Shown in pieces: positions 33,526 to 47,100 of a DNA stretch of 64,000 nucleotides. How positions within the stretch are numbered: position 1 is the first letter of the stretch; each line of letters starts with the position of its first letter. The stretch is from Volvox africanus. Taxonomy: Eukaryota; Chlorophyta; Chlorophyceae; Chlamydomonadales; Volvocaceae. The translations under genes were made by a program, and so were the position numbers. The stretch is taken from positions 620,001-684,000 of the forward strand of contig BSDZ01000015.1 of assembly GCA_030268105.1 (NCBI GenBank), read 5' to 3'. Below the pieces are notes generated by a model, which saw nothing but the letters and a program-made list of their open reading frames with translations, had not been told where the DNA came from and searched no databases.

Positions 33526-35093
33526 GGTGGCGGCCAAGAGTTGTGACCGGTACAGAAAGACAAGAAGGCCAGTGTTGTTGGTATGAATGGCGGACTGGGT
33601 ATTGGAGAAGTAGCCGTTCATCCAATAAAACATCGCTTGCATTGGCAGGCATACTGGCACCGAGTCCTTGTTTTTGTATGCTGCGACATATCAGTCGATG
33701 TGATCTGCCGAGCGGATGTGGTTGCTGTCGCCCAGGTTGCGGTGCAGATATGAACTCCAGCCGCATGAAGAGTCGAGGCTTGTTGGTTATTGTACCACCT
33801 TGGCAAGTTTGCTGTGGCACTTCTGGGATGTTGATTTGTTGGCTTTGGCTGTGTCAGGAATCAGGGCTGTGTTACCTGAGAATCAGCGCAGGGGGAAGTA
33901 CCGTATTATTGAGAGGGTTCACGTTGCGATGTGTCTCCCAGGTTCATTTCCGCCAGGACCAGGACCAGAGTTGTTTCGGGGATAGGGTTGTTTCAGGTAC
34001 TTGCACTACATCTTAGAAGTCAGAGTCGTGTTTAGGGAATCTCTGGCCATGTTCGAGAGCAGTGGGACGAGTTACCGTCAGTCTTTGCATTACCAATAGT
34101 GTATCAGATTGTGCACCCACGGGTCGTATCATTCGGGAAAGGTCATACAGAGAATCCGCAAACGAACAGCTTGTCCGGATAATACAGATAACACAGACTT
34201 TGCAATGAATCAGCTTGTCCCGATTGCAGTTTCCTCAAACGAATGCAACACAGGTCTTATGTTATCGCGGTGAAACATCCGAGGATATGCCGTAACGGTT
34301 TATAACTGTACCGTACATAACTCGACTGTAGATGTATCCCTGGGGCGTAGCTGTTTTGCCCTTTCTAGTAGAAGATATGGCAATATCGATCCGTATAATT
34401 CTCACTACAGATATCCTCTATTCGCTACCCGATATCAATTTTTCCACTGGTACTGCTACTTGTAGGTCCGAAATGCTCCGAGCATTGAGGCCACAGCCCT
34501 CAATGGACAGCACCCCGGCATGTGCTTTGCCCCGGCAAAGCACGAGCGGACAGCCTTGCTCCTCAGATTGTGACCTCCCACACTCTTCTGCCTGCATCTA
34601 CCCCATCCTTCAAACCACTCATGATGCCACCCGCGCTCCACCATGCTCAGGCTGATCTTTATTGCACGCTAATGCTTTCACCAGCCCCACCCTCTCTCCT
34701 CTTTCCTCACCATGATCAGTAACCTCCCCCTCCTTCCCCCTCACTACGTGGATGATGGCTGAAGTCCTCCGTCATCCCCACCCTGCATCTTCTGGTAAAT
34801 AATAAAGCGCCCGTCGGTGCCCGTCCCGCCGTCCGTTAGTCATCAAAATATGCTTATTTCAAAGCATCCTGTATCTAAGTCAGTTTCGTCCATAGCGTCT
34901 GGTCCGTGCCGCACTCTCACGTAATTCATTCGGAATCCTGTATGCTCCTGCTGTTGCGGCTACTAGCTGCAGCTGCTCTAAACCATACCACACCACACTA
35001 CCTCAACCCAACACCATCCAACATCTCACCCCAATCTAACCTACATCCGTTCTACAACATCTCCCTTGTTCATTACACTCTTTCAACCACCCG
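33526..35093. other. Intergenic region between convergent mTERF and transporter genes, no gene recognised
   Basis: About 1.6 kb with only short unsupported frames. A minus-strand TGTAA (35073-35077) lies 17 bases after the transporter stop codon, which would be an unusually short 3' UTR. Confidence 0.55.
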
Positions 35094-38000
35094 TCAGCCC
35101 CGGGAGGTCTGAGTCGTTCCCAACTCGAGAGCCATCTTCGGCAAGTTGTCACCGCTGGAGCCCCCGCTGCCGCTCCCAGCACTGACGCGGTTGGCCTTCG
35201 AACTCCACGCATACGCCAGTGCCTTGCGGCTGCTGTTGCTGCGGCCGTTGACCCTGCCCCGGTAGCTGACCATGTCCGCTATCCGGTCAATGGCGCCGTC
35301 CACCGCCGTCACGACCCGCCTCGGCAACAGGGACATCAACTCGGGGAGCAGGATGATGACGGCAGTGGCGCACCACGACACGATCCAAAGGGTGCGCCAC
35401 TGGTTGCGGTAACAGAGGACGAAGCCCGCCACAATCATCAGCCAAATCTGCGGGCGCGCGTGGCGTGGCGCTGGGGTCAGTATGGAGATGCAGCAGGCAA
35501 CCGACTAAGGAGAGAGCGAAGAGGCGTAGCAAAGGACATAATCCAATAGAGCTTATCCCTGCGGTAGGCTCCTTATATTCCCTCATTCCCTCCCGAATCC
35601 GCGCGGGCCATTTGGGCAAAACTGCCTTCTTGATGTTGTTCCCCCTCACCCCCTCACCCCCTCACCTGGAACGGTGCACCGACGATTGCAAACTCCTTGA
35701 CGCTGTAGTTACCCGCTGCGTATACCATCAGGTTGCATTGGTAGCTGCGGGGAGAGCGGAGGTAAGGGGAGGGGATTCAGCGGAAATAAATAAGTGATAG
35801 AAAGACGGCAGCAAGTTGATTATGATGATGATTATGATGATGATGTACTGGCTGTACTGGCTGAGCGAATCAGACTCCACTTGATGTCCCCTTCTTATGC
35901 AGGCGACGGGCCTTGGACCCGCTCCATCACAACAGGACTCTAGAAAGGGAGCTAGTGCAAACACCACCGCAGCGGCATATAACACGTGCTCACACCAAGC
36001 ACCAGCCATTTTAGTAATACGGCACCTGAAGGCGTTCCCAGACCCTGTCTGCTGGGCCATGAAGCCTTGTGCCCACAATGTTCACATCTTACATAAGTCC
36101 GGCCCGGTAACCTTTTCCTACTTTCCACATATTTCACATAATCCAACATATTCACATGTTGATAAACGTAAACAATGACGAGAAAGCACGGGCAGATGAA
36201 CGGGCTTACGCCATGACACACATGCATCCATGAACCCCTAGGTCCCTCATTAGCACCTGAAAGGGTTCACGAAGCCAGCAGAGGCGCCCAGCATGATGGC
36301 GATGGATACGTCCCGGGGGCTGATGTTGAGCTTCTCGCCGGCAATAGCGGCAATGGGGTACATAATGGCACCCGCGGCGTTGTTGGTGAGCAACTCCGAC
36401 ATGACCGCAGTTGCGATGTAGATGGCGATGAGTGCGGGACCCGTGCCGCCGATGCGGTGACCGATGCCGATGATGGCATTGGCCACTTTGGCTGCGACGC
36501 CCGTACCCTCCAGTGCCGCTGAGACACCGAATGCGGCGGCAATGGTGAGGTAGACGTCCCTGAGATCAATTGAAATCAGGTCATTGGGTAGCGAGGCGAC
36601 GTGGGAACGTCAGTGCGAATCCGTGTCTTCTGTGAACCTAACATCCAGGCATAACGCACATAAAATATCGGAGGGGGGTGGGGTGGGAATCGATACAACG
36701 AGCTGGCGGCACCTGGCGGCAACTATGATCTTGGGACACTCCTCCCGGTGACACTGCAGTGTGAATGCCATGGGACCGCTACGCAGCCGGAAGACACAGT
36801 CTAGCGGGTGGATGAGGAAACGCCAGTCATGACTCACCACATGATGGACTTGCGGGCCTGGTCCGCGTTCATGCAGCCAGTGATGAGCATGAGGGCGGCG
36901 GTGAGAACTGCCGCGGGCCACAGGTGGATGTACTCCTTATTCTTAAGACCGCCAATGATCTGGGTCAGGACCATACCGGTGACCAGAAGCACGCCGATCA
37001 CCATGCGGCTGCGCTTCGGAGGGGAGCTATCCGGAACGGCCTGGAGGAGAGGTAGGGGAAACACCGGCGGAATGATCAGCAGTTTCCAGCCAGTCAAAAG
37101 TCACAAAAGCGGTAGTAGTAAAGAACACTGGGAAAACGGCAAAGACAAAATTGGCACATGCCGCAAAGTGATCCCAGCATCAAGTGACCACTCCTGGTCA
37201 ACACTCGGCCTTTCCTACATATGCCCACGTCCTTCTCTGCATCCCCCAAGACACTGCTTCCAGCATTACCTGCAGCAGCACGAACGCCTTGTCGTGACGG
37301 TGCTCCTCCGTCCAGCGAGTGGAGCAGCTGAGCAGCAGCACATCACCTCCCTGCAGTACGATGTCCTGCACCTTGAGCGGCACACGAACGCCCTCCCTGG
37401 ACGCGTCAGCCGGGACACCAACCGAACCACGGGGCAAAAGAGAAGGGACGGCAGCCGGCAGTCAATGACGTAATAGACATCTCTTAGACATCACCTAACA
37501 CAGACAGACAGACAGGAAAGCATGAAAGGCAGGCGAGCATGGAGAAACGCATGCGGCACATTAATTAGGCCCGTGGCATGCCGCCAACTCCAGCCTGCAT
37601 TGTACACAATACGGCCTATGTACAGCCGTACTTGTACGAATGTACGTACCTGTGTACGGCCACCACTGCGGCGTTGTAAGCACTCCTGAAGCGGATCTCC
37701 CGCAACGTGTGTCCCACCAGCGGGCCCTTGTGCGACACGGCCGCCTGCACCAGATGCCTGTACAGGATGGAGGTGCTGGTCTTGTCCACCTGCTCTTGCT
37801 GAACGAGCTCGAGGCCTGGGAACTTAGACAGGAAGCCGACGGCCGCTACCTCAGCAGCGATCCAGATAGTGTCATCCTGCACCAGATTAAGTTGTATGAG
37901 TGAGGTGGGTTTAGGAGCAGGTGTCAATGATGTGATGTGATGAGCTGTTCCATTAAGCTTGCAGTACCGTTTAGTAAGGCAAGACAGCACGAAACGTTAT

Positions 38001-41000
38001 GTACGGCACGTGTCGTGACCACAGCGTTACGGTAATAGTGTGCGCGAGAGCACGCAGCAAGGCAGCGCTTCATTCGTGACTTCTCGACATCGCGGCGAAA
38101 TTCAGTGCTGATAAAAACCCTGGAAAATGAGTCATATGACCTCAATAATCTGTCATCCAAGCTGAAAGGCAAGTATTGCATTTCTTCCATGTTTGATCCT
38201 TCTCACCATCCTGGCGACACTCTTCCCCCTTCCCTCCCCTTCCCTCTCCCCCTCCCCCTTCCCCTCCCCCTCACCGGCTGGATCTTGTACAGGTAGTCGC
38301 TGGCTTCCACGCTGGTGCCATCGGCACGGTCCAATGACAGGATGTACAGTCCAGGGATGCCGCGAAGGCCAGCTGCCGAAACAGTCTTACCGACCACTTC
38401 GCTCATCTTCTTGACCTGGAGTAACAATTACGAAGAGAATCCGCAGCGGCCATTAAGTTACTCAATAACGGAACAGATTCATCAGAAACATCAAATATCG
38501 TCTCAAGGCCGTGACATCATAAAAGGACGCGGCCAACCGGTATTCCTCGCGGCGCTTCCCCCACCGCCGACTCGAAGCTGCCTGTTGGTCGGGGTCCCTA
38601 ACACTCGCTTATCGCTCCACTTGGTGGTGTAAGATTAACATCCCTTGAGGCCTAGTGAGGCTGATTCCCTGATCCGCTCTCATTCATCATCCGACCCGCT
38701 CCTCCAGTATGCCTTCCTTCTTCGTGGTTCACTTCCTTTCACGCCTTGCTATCCCTCCCAGGGTACACCCATGCCCCAACCCACCTTGACACCAATGATG
38801 AACTCCTTAGCAGCTCCGTCCTTGATGTAGCGCAGCTTCGCGAAGTTGTTGCGAAAATCGGGCTTCTCCTCGTCAAAGTTGGGGGCTGCACAGCGGGGAG
38901 AGAACGAACAAGTATGTTCCTTACCTTGTGAGCTGTTACACGATATGGCTACAAATACCCCTCCACCTGCGAGATTCCTCGCCTGTTTCAACGCCCGTGA
39001 GCCCCTTCCCCATTTTCCCCCGACCATCATTTCCTTGGTTTATAATACCTTCCCTCCACTCACTTGTGTCGAGGATGAGCACGTCTTCCGCCGCCAACAC
39101 GACGTCACTCAGTCGTCCGTCCTCGCGGCCGTTGCCTCTCTGAATGGCAATGGGGACCAAACCGAAGCGTCCCTGCCACTGCACCTCACGGACGGGTCTG
39201 CCCACGAGGTCGGAGGTGGCGCGAAGGGTAACCTGGCGGAGGCGGACGACGAGAGAAGGCGAATATGAGACTGAATTCTCAGCCATCAAAAACCTACCCC
39301 AGTAAACTCTACGAGGGAAATGAATGATTTCGTAAGGCCAGTTATGGAGATGAGCCGGAAAACCCTTGTGCGCGAGGTTAACATAAGAGACTTTGTGCAC
39401 ACAATAGGCTTAAGCAGCTCGCACGCGACGCTTCCACGTGTGGTCCAATAGGTGAGTCCAGGGACGGGATTTGGAACGGTGAAACAACGGAACGGTGAAG
39501 CCCAGGATATGTATACGACGGAAGATTTCGTCGACCGACCGTACCTGAACAAGCTTCTTGTACGGTGAAGCACCGGTCTCATGGAATGCTGTGGCCTCGG
39601 TGTCACTGCGGGAGGCGGCCAAAGCGGAGTCTCCCTCTAAGATGCGCTCCACCTCCTGAATGATGTCGGCCAGCAGCAGACAGCAGCATTGGCAATAGCA
39701 GCAGCGTGAGCAATTAGCGGCAACATGAACAAAGCAATCAATAACGTCCAAAATGGCAGCAGGAAACAGCCGCACTACGGATGCACAGCAGCAATGCAGG
39801 CGAGGGGTCTTTTCATAGGATGCAGAATTACAACTTCTTTGGTTATCAACTAATCGTCGGCATACGATGTAACATACGATGTTGCACAAATGCACACCTG
39901 CGTCACCAGGCCCAGACCATTCTCCTCCGCCACGTACTCCACCACGTCGAGCTCTCCCGCGACATAGAGGATGTCCCCCGCCTCAATAACCATGTTCGGG
40001 TCCACCGACCTGGGACCGACAAACAGACGGCCGCCAAGATGGGGAAAAGATGCTTATAGAGGTTAGGGTTCGGGGGGTCTGGGAGTGGCTTTGGATTTGT
40101 ACTGCACCGGGGCCCTAGAGGGGCAGATAAAAGTCCTACAAGCCCCTGCACCCCCAAACAGACGCACAAACACACCAAAATTAGGACTCACTCACCGAAG
40201 AAGTTCTGAGCTGCCGTAGTCCCTCCAAATGAACGAAATACTGAACCCCGTTTGGGGCCGCAGTCCAGGGCACTCCCGCAGTTTCTGTCGCACGACCGGG
40301 GATGTGTGCAGCACCCTTAGGGCCAGCAGCAAGTCCTTGGCGTATCGGGAGCTGTTGCCGGGAAGGAGGAACCTCTACAAATAGACGCGTTTGTCGGGAA
40401 ACAGGGGGGGAGAGCAAGACAGCGGACAAAGGGTTTTGGGGGCGGAAAGTAGGGGGAGAGAGGAAGGGAGAAAGAGAGGTGAGCTGCGTGCTGACCGCAT
40501 GCAAGAAGGCAGGGGTTAAAAATCGTTACGTCTGGACAAGGAGGGGATGAAGCCCTCGCCTAGGTGTGCGGGAGCTTTTGACGGCTCTACTTGAGCTGGT
40601 CCCTTGCAAATGTATGGATGACGAAAGAAACTGAGGTTGCTGGAGGAAGGAAGGACAAGGTACGTAAGAACATACACACGGGTTATGGTAAATGCCAAGA
40701 ACCCCATGAACTCCACACACACACACACAGCCCAGTGGTCACCACGAGCTACGAACATCCGTCTCGAGTATCACCTGCGTGAGAATGATGAAAACAGCGC
40801 CCCACAGCGCGTATGGCACACCGTACGCTGCAATATCAAACATGCCAAACGAGGCCTCCTCGTACTTCTTCAGTTTTGTGTAGCGGTCGCCCTGGGGAAG
40901 GGAAGGCGAGGGAAAATGATAATGGAGGAGATGCAAAGGGGCGGGAGGAGGCGCAGAGAGACGGGAAGAGGCGGGCTCACGCGCATACATCCGGCGGAGA

Positions 41001-43181
41001 GCACGGCTATGTCATTATTTTCCTATCATAATTCACGACCTCCGAAAACAAATTCCTATAATCCCCAGGGTCGCTTGCGAGTTCAAACGTAAGGTGTTGC
41101 TTCTGTTCGTCTGCGTCTTGACGATTTGAAGCGGCCTGGGGCCGCCCGTCCCCTGGGGATATGCGTGACAACAGGCGCGAGTCGTAACTGAACGAGCGGT
41201 GAGCGACCCAGAGGCCAGCAGGGGTCAAGCACGGGGCGGCTATCTTGCCTTAGGCTGGCTTAGGACCGGCATCCCCACGGCCTCAATCGCCTCGACCCCA
41301 TTCGATCGTTCCATGCAAGCCGCGTCCGACTAGAAAGGCGCAGGTATCCTGACTGCTGAACAAGTTCTGAACCAATCACTGCCCGTGTCCCTGCAGCTCC
41401 TACCGACCGAGTCCTAAGCATTCTCTAACTCTCTCCTGCGCCCTCGCGCTCCACCTGCCTCCGTCCCTCCCTCCCTCCCTACCTACCTACCTACCTCCAT
41501 CGTTTCGATGTTCGTCTCCCTCCCTCCCTCCCTAACCAACCTGCATGCCCACAATGACCAAGTTGGTCGATGTCCCAATAGAAGTGCAGGTCCCTCCCAG
41601 TACGGCGGCATACGACAAGGGAATGAGCAGCTTCTTCGGCGGAACACCGCAGCGCCGTGACCAAGACAGGAGGACTGTGCGGAAGGGTGGAGCCAAGAGG
41701 AACGGAGGGCACGGGATGGAAGATCAGGCGAGATTAGGTTCTTCGCGTAAGTTGCGGGAGACGTAGCGGGAGAGATGGTAACGTGCGGTTCGCTCTCACA
41801 GATGACACATGACCCATTAAGTCACAAGCCATAGAGAACCCAATGGCATGTAAGACTGAACGCATTCTCAGCAGCCCAACATCCAGTTAACGTCAAAGCC
41901 GGGAACATAACGCCAATTGTTCAAGACTTCAATTGTGCATATTTGCGGGTTGTAACTGCCGATTATGAACAAATGAATGAATGGATAGATATGTGTTAGG
42001 GAGGAAAGTGCCCCACCCTCGCCCTCGGCGGTTTTAACTCTTTCCTCCCTCTGATGCTCTCCTTGTACATGTATCGCTCATCTCAACACATACGCCCGGT
42101 CCTTACTTGGAATCATAAAGGTCACGCATGGAGTGTTGTTCAGGAACGCGGACAGGAACATGACTGGGAACATGGAGCGAACCAGAGCCCAGTGCACCGA
42201 ACGGGAGCGACCGAGAACGTAGTTCATAATCAGCTCCAGGCCTGCATAGGCGGGAGGAGAAGGCGGGTGAAAAGATGTCCAACACATGAGTGTGTGCTGC
42301 TTGGTTAGGTCTAACAACGCACGTGGTCATGAGAGCTCTGGGGCGAGCGCTATGTGACCACATTGTAAATTCATATCATGACGCATTGTGTCACCGCGTA
42401 CAATAGATGTCTGAAAAGTCCACTTAGGGAAGGCGTCGTGGCTTTCTTAAAAGCAAGATGTATGGAAAAGTAGGCAACGAAAAGGCGTATGGGGGTCTAT
42501 TGGGTCTTGGGCTGGGGATGGGTCGGTCTGAAAGCATGGGGCGGGTGCTGCGCGAAAAGGGTGCATGAAACGAAGCAATTCTTAATCCGGTTTAGCAGGC
42601 TGAAGTTTGAAAGGTCTAGCTGTTTGTATGGGAGGCGGAGGAGGCTACGTGTGTTGCGTGTTGCACACGCACCTCCGGTCTGCGTCACACCCTCCGCCAC
42701 TAAGTAAAGGAAGATGACAGTTAGTAGACCCGTGTTTCCATATCCAGCTGCGGCCTTTGATACTGTAATAATCTTGCCATTAAAGGCTGTTAGCCAGGAT
42801 AATAGTATGGTGAAAGTTACGTCCGGGCCCACCTGCAGCATTCCAATATAATTTGCGATATAAAAAGCGAAGTGACCAATATATAAGTTACAGGAATAAC
42901 TGGTCATAAACGCTGCGAAAGCACATGGTAACCAATATCCGACGTCCACCGCAAGGATCGCTTGGGCAAGGATCGTTTGGCGCGTTTCGCGTAACGAATA
43001 TTTCTCGTAAAGATTGACGAGCTATGCCCATTGCCTTGATGTGTCTTCAACGCTTGGGAAGAGAAATGCCGACGGTTGAACAGTTGCGTAATCTGCTCGA
43101 AACACTCACCCAATCAAGCGCCATAATAATGAAGCTGATTCCAACGCTGATTATAGCGATAATACCCGGCCATCCCAACAT
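35094..43181 (-). CDS. SAC1/SLT-like Na+/sulfate transporter, tandem copy B
   Basis: Seventeen exons (minus) join in phase: 43181-43110, 42832-42673, 42241-42107, 41674-41541, 40891-40775, 40374-40196, 40009-39898, 39655-39545, 39232-39064, 38885-38785, 38415-38275, 37876-37650, 37396-37270, 37040-36838, 36559-36257, 35744-35666, 35447-35094; about 907 residues. The architecture is that of the SLC13-like SLT/SAC1 proteins of Chlamydomonas. The N-terminal membrane half has motifs [11 protein letters not shown] and [18 protein letters not shown] central cytosolic part has TrkA-C/RCK-like repeats ([34 protein letters not shown]). The C-terminal half has [18 protein letters not shown] and [12 protein letters not shown]. 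By family it imports sulfate at the plasma membrane with Na+, usually induced by sulfur starvation. Blocks of exon plus intron are almost identical to copy A (44107-50711), while exon 6, exon 8 and the C-terminal tail differ strongly. Confidence 0.9.
41459..41535. repeat. CCCT/ACCT tetranucleotide microsatellites
   Basis: Runs of CCCT and ACCT in the intron just downstream (gene sense) of the exon at 41674-41541 of copy B. The corresponding intron of copy A lacks them. Confidence 0.85.
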
Positions 43182-44106
43182 TTTCGCCAGTCAGCCGCTG
43201 GATTGTATGTGTGCAAGTTGTAACTTAACTGACAGTAAACTAGTATATATCTATGGCTGGCCTAGACAGTGGCTATACCAAAGAAAAGAATTATGACATG
43301 AACTAATCGCACATTTACCACGGCGACTAGTCAGACCAGGGCGAAGGCCAAAACCTCACACAGGCGTAAACTTGTCTATTCCGCAGGCCATGAACACGTT
43401 CGTACTGAAGATTGCATACAGTAAGGAGATCATGCGAGCGAAATTATGGAAAACCAAAAACGAAAGACCTACTACTACAATAGATGTTATGGAGCGTCAA
43501 CTGCCTTAACCACCACGTCAGCGATCCTGCGTTCACTTTTAATAATACCATGATCTAAACATTATACCAAGCCATCAAGTTTGCAATATCATGACATGCA
43601 ACATGCCTTGATCGTCGCATTGCGCGAAATGGCTCAATACAATTGTTCACGCTGCTTATGGACCATGATGCATGCCCTAATCAACAAAGCACTGCAACAA
43701 ATAATCTAGTTTAGATAACCAGAAAAGTCCGTAAGATCCCTGATCGATAGCCCGAGGATGCTCCCTATCCTAAAAGATCTATCTATGCCCGGTCATCCCG
43801 AAGCTCATAGCGCCTCATCAGACCGGGATTCCCGGCAGCCGCAGCCATTTCCCGACATCCCAGAGAGATCTGAATGACCCGTAACCCCCAACGTAGGATG
43901 ATGCCGGGTTTCCGTAGGACTACCGTCAAAACCCGCTAAGTGCTGAACCCAAATCTCTCGGAAGTCAATTACACACGACACGGCAGCCTTGCACACCACC
44001 TCTCAAATCAACTCACACCAGTCACCTGCGCACTTTACCCGGCCCTCCTCGTCGGTATACACGCAACCATCTCGACATCTCAGCACAGTTCATCTATTTG
44101 CGTTTC
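43182..44106. other. Spacer between the two tandem transporter genes
   Basis: 925 bp holding the 3' flank of copy A and the promoter of copy B. The intergenic sequence is AT-rich with no recognised frame. Confidence 0.55.
43969..43973 (-). other. Candidate polyadenylation signal TGTAA for copy A
   Basis: TGTAA on the minus strand, 134 bases beyond the copy A stop codon, a plausible 3' UTR length. Confidence 0.45.
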
Positions 44107-47100
44107 TTAGTCGTTGTTCGGCACCACCTTAGGCACGCTCAGTGCCCTGCTCGCGCTGGGACTGCTCAGACTGCTCGAGGAGCTGCTCTTGGCCAGGTTT
44201 CGTCGAACATGCAGCTGCCGGCGATTGATCGCTGCCTTGATATCGAGCGCATTACCGATGCGCTCCAGGATTCCCTCAACACGCAACAGAATGCGCGTGG
44301 GCAGGAGGAGGTACAGCGCTGGTAACACCACGAAGGCTACGGTGCAAATCCAGGAGACAATCCAAACCTTATGCCACTCGTTGCGGTAGACCAGAATGAA
44401 ACCCGCTACAACCATCAGGTATGCCTGTGACAGGATTTGAGAGAGGCAACGGAAATGAAAACGCACAACTTAGCAATCGGAAGCAGCAACATTCAAGGCA
44501 GGTGTCGCTGGAAGTAGACATGCAGAAGATGGTTTCCAGCGCATTAACATGGGTTCCATACTGAGCCAGAGATCAAGGATACCCAGTACCCACAAACAAT
44601 CATCGAGGTAACCGAGTCACCTCTTAGCTTTGCCTTAACCTCGCCAAACAGCAATACTCAGCAGTCCTCACACACACATAGCAAATGCCGTGGAACTAAA
44701 TGCCTCCCCCCCTCACCCCCTCACCTGGAACGGTGCACCGATGATTGCGAACTCCCTGACGCTGTAGTTACCCGCTGCGTATACCATCAGGTTGCATTGG
44801 TAGCTGCGGGGAGAGCAGAGGAAGACAGAAAAGAGGCGATCAAAGCGGAGGGGAGGCAGGATGGGAGAACGGGCAAGGACCCCAATGGGAGCCTGCCTCC
44901 CCACAACATCCGGTAATATTCATACGAAAATTTGAGCAAAGGTTTCCTGCGCTGAATTCCGATCTGTCAAATAATGACATCTAATTTAACGCTCACATAA
45001 ATTCTCGAACGTATGACCTGATGGAGGTGCGTAGTTTAATGCACAACGGTACCTGAAGGGGTTCACAAAGCCAGCAGAGGCGCCCAGCATGATGGCAATA
45101 GACGTGTCTCGAGGGCTGATTTTGAGGGCGTCACCCGCAATAGCGGCAATGGGGTACATAATGGCACCCGCGGCGTTGTTGGTGAGCAACTCCGAAAGCA
45201 AGGCGGTGGCGATGTAGATGGCGATCAAGGCAGCGCCAGTGCCACCGGCGTTCTTGCCGATTCGAATGATGGCGTTCGCAAACTTCGCTGCGACGCCCGT
45301 ACCCTCCAGTGCCGCTGAGACACCGAATGCGGCGGCAATGGTGAGGTAGACGTCCCTGAGATCAATTGAAATCAGGTCATTGGGTAGAGAGGTGACGTGG
45401 GAACGTCAGTGCGAATCCGTGTCTTCTGTGAACCTAACATCCAGGCATAACGCACATAAAATATCGGAGGGGGGTGGGGTGGGAATCGATACAACGAGCT
45501 GGCGGCACCTGGCGGCAACTATGATCTTGGGACACTCCTCCCGGTGACACTGCAGTGTGAATGCCATGGGACCGCTACGCAGCCGGAAGACACAGTCTAG
45601 CGGGTGGATGAGGAAACGCCAGTCATGACTCACCACATGATGGACTTGCGGGCCTGGTCCGCGTTCATGCAGCCAGTGATGAGCATGAGGGCGGCGGTGA
45701 GAACTGCCGCGGGCCACAGGTGGATGTACTCCTTATTCTTAAGACCGCCAATGATCTGGGTCAGGACCATACCGGTGACCAGAAGCACGCCGATCACCAT
45801 GCGGCTGCGCTTCGGAGGGGAGCTATCCGGAACGGCCTGGAGGAGAGGTAGGGGAAACACCGGCGGAAAGATCAGCAGTTTCGAGCCAGTCAAAAGTCAC
45901 AAAAGTGGTAGTAGTAAAGAACACTGGGAAAACGGCAAAGACAAAATTGGCACATGCCGCAAAGTGATCCCAGCATCAAGTGACCACTCCTGGTCAACAC
46001 TCGGCCTTTCCTACATATGCCCACGTCCTTCTCTGCATCCCCCAAGACACTGCTTCCAGCATTACCTGCAGCAGCACGAACGCCTTGTCGTGACGGTGCT
46101 CCTCCGTCCAGCGAGTGGAGCAGCTGAGCAGCAGCACATCACCTCCCTGCAGTACGATGTCCTGCACCTTGAGCGGCACACGAACGCCCTCCCTGGACGC
46201 GTCAGCCGGGACACCAACCGAACCACGGGGAAAGGGCAATCGTCAGGAAGTCGCAAATGGATGGACACATCACGACAGGTTATAATTGTGCGACCAATAG
46301 AATTGAGAGCTAACGACATCAAGCATGCTGATTATCGCAGCGTAATTCTAAACAGCCTGCATGTACGTACCTGTGTACGGCCACCACTGCGGCGTTGTAA
46401 GCACTCCTGAAGCGGATGTCGCGCACTGTGTGTCCCACCAGCGGGCCCTTGTGCGACACGGCCGCCTGCACCAGATGCCTGTACAGGATGGAGGTGCTGG
46501 TCTTGTCCACCTGCTCTTGCTGAACGAGCTCGAGGCCTGGGAACTTAGACAGGAAGCCGATGGCTGCCACATCAGCAGCGATCCAGATAGTGTCTTCCTG
46601 CACCAGATTAGGTGATACAGCAGTTTGTATGAGCTCTTGATGTGTGAGCTTGGTGCCGCAGTCTGTAACATTACCAAAAGAGATCTTACACCACAAATAA
46701 GGATGAGGATCTCCTCCCTTCTCGGTTACACGCTAACCTCTGAAGTACCACTCGACCAGGCAAAACTCCTTAACTTTCCCCACAGTCGCAACGTCTTCTT
46801 CACGTATGCCTTCCCCCCTCCCCCCACCCTTCCCCCACCCTTCCCCCTCCCCTCACCGGCTGGAACTTGTACAGGTAGTCGCTGGACTCCACGCTGGTGC
46901 CATCGGCGCGGTCCAACGACAGGACGTACAGTCCAGGGATGCCGCGAAGGCCAGCTGCGGAAACAGTCTTACCGACGACGTCGGAACGCTTGCGAACCTA
47001 CGGGTCACAAGTCAGGCTGGTCAGGACGCATCCATACCATTACATATGCATAGTGCGTATCAGATGCTTTCCTCTTCTTTTCAATATCATTCTCAATCTG

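Noticed and set aside
36610..36921. Identical 103-codon minus-strand frames at 36610-36921 and 45406-45717
   Set aside because: They run through an intron and out of the transporter frame; their identity comes from gene conversion.
36808..37473. Long plus-strand frames at 36808-37473 and 45604-46410
   Set aside because: They are antisense shadows of transporter exons 13-14, preserved only by the converted block.
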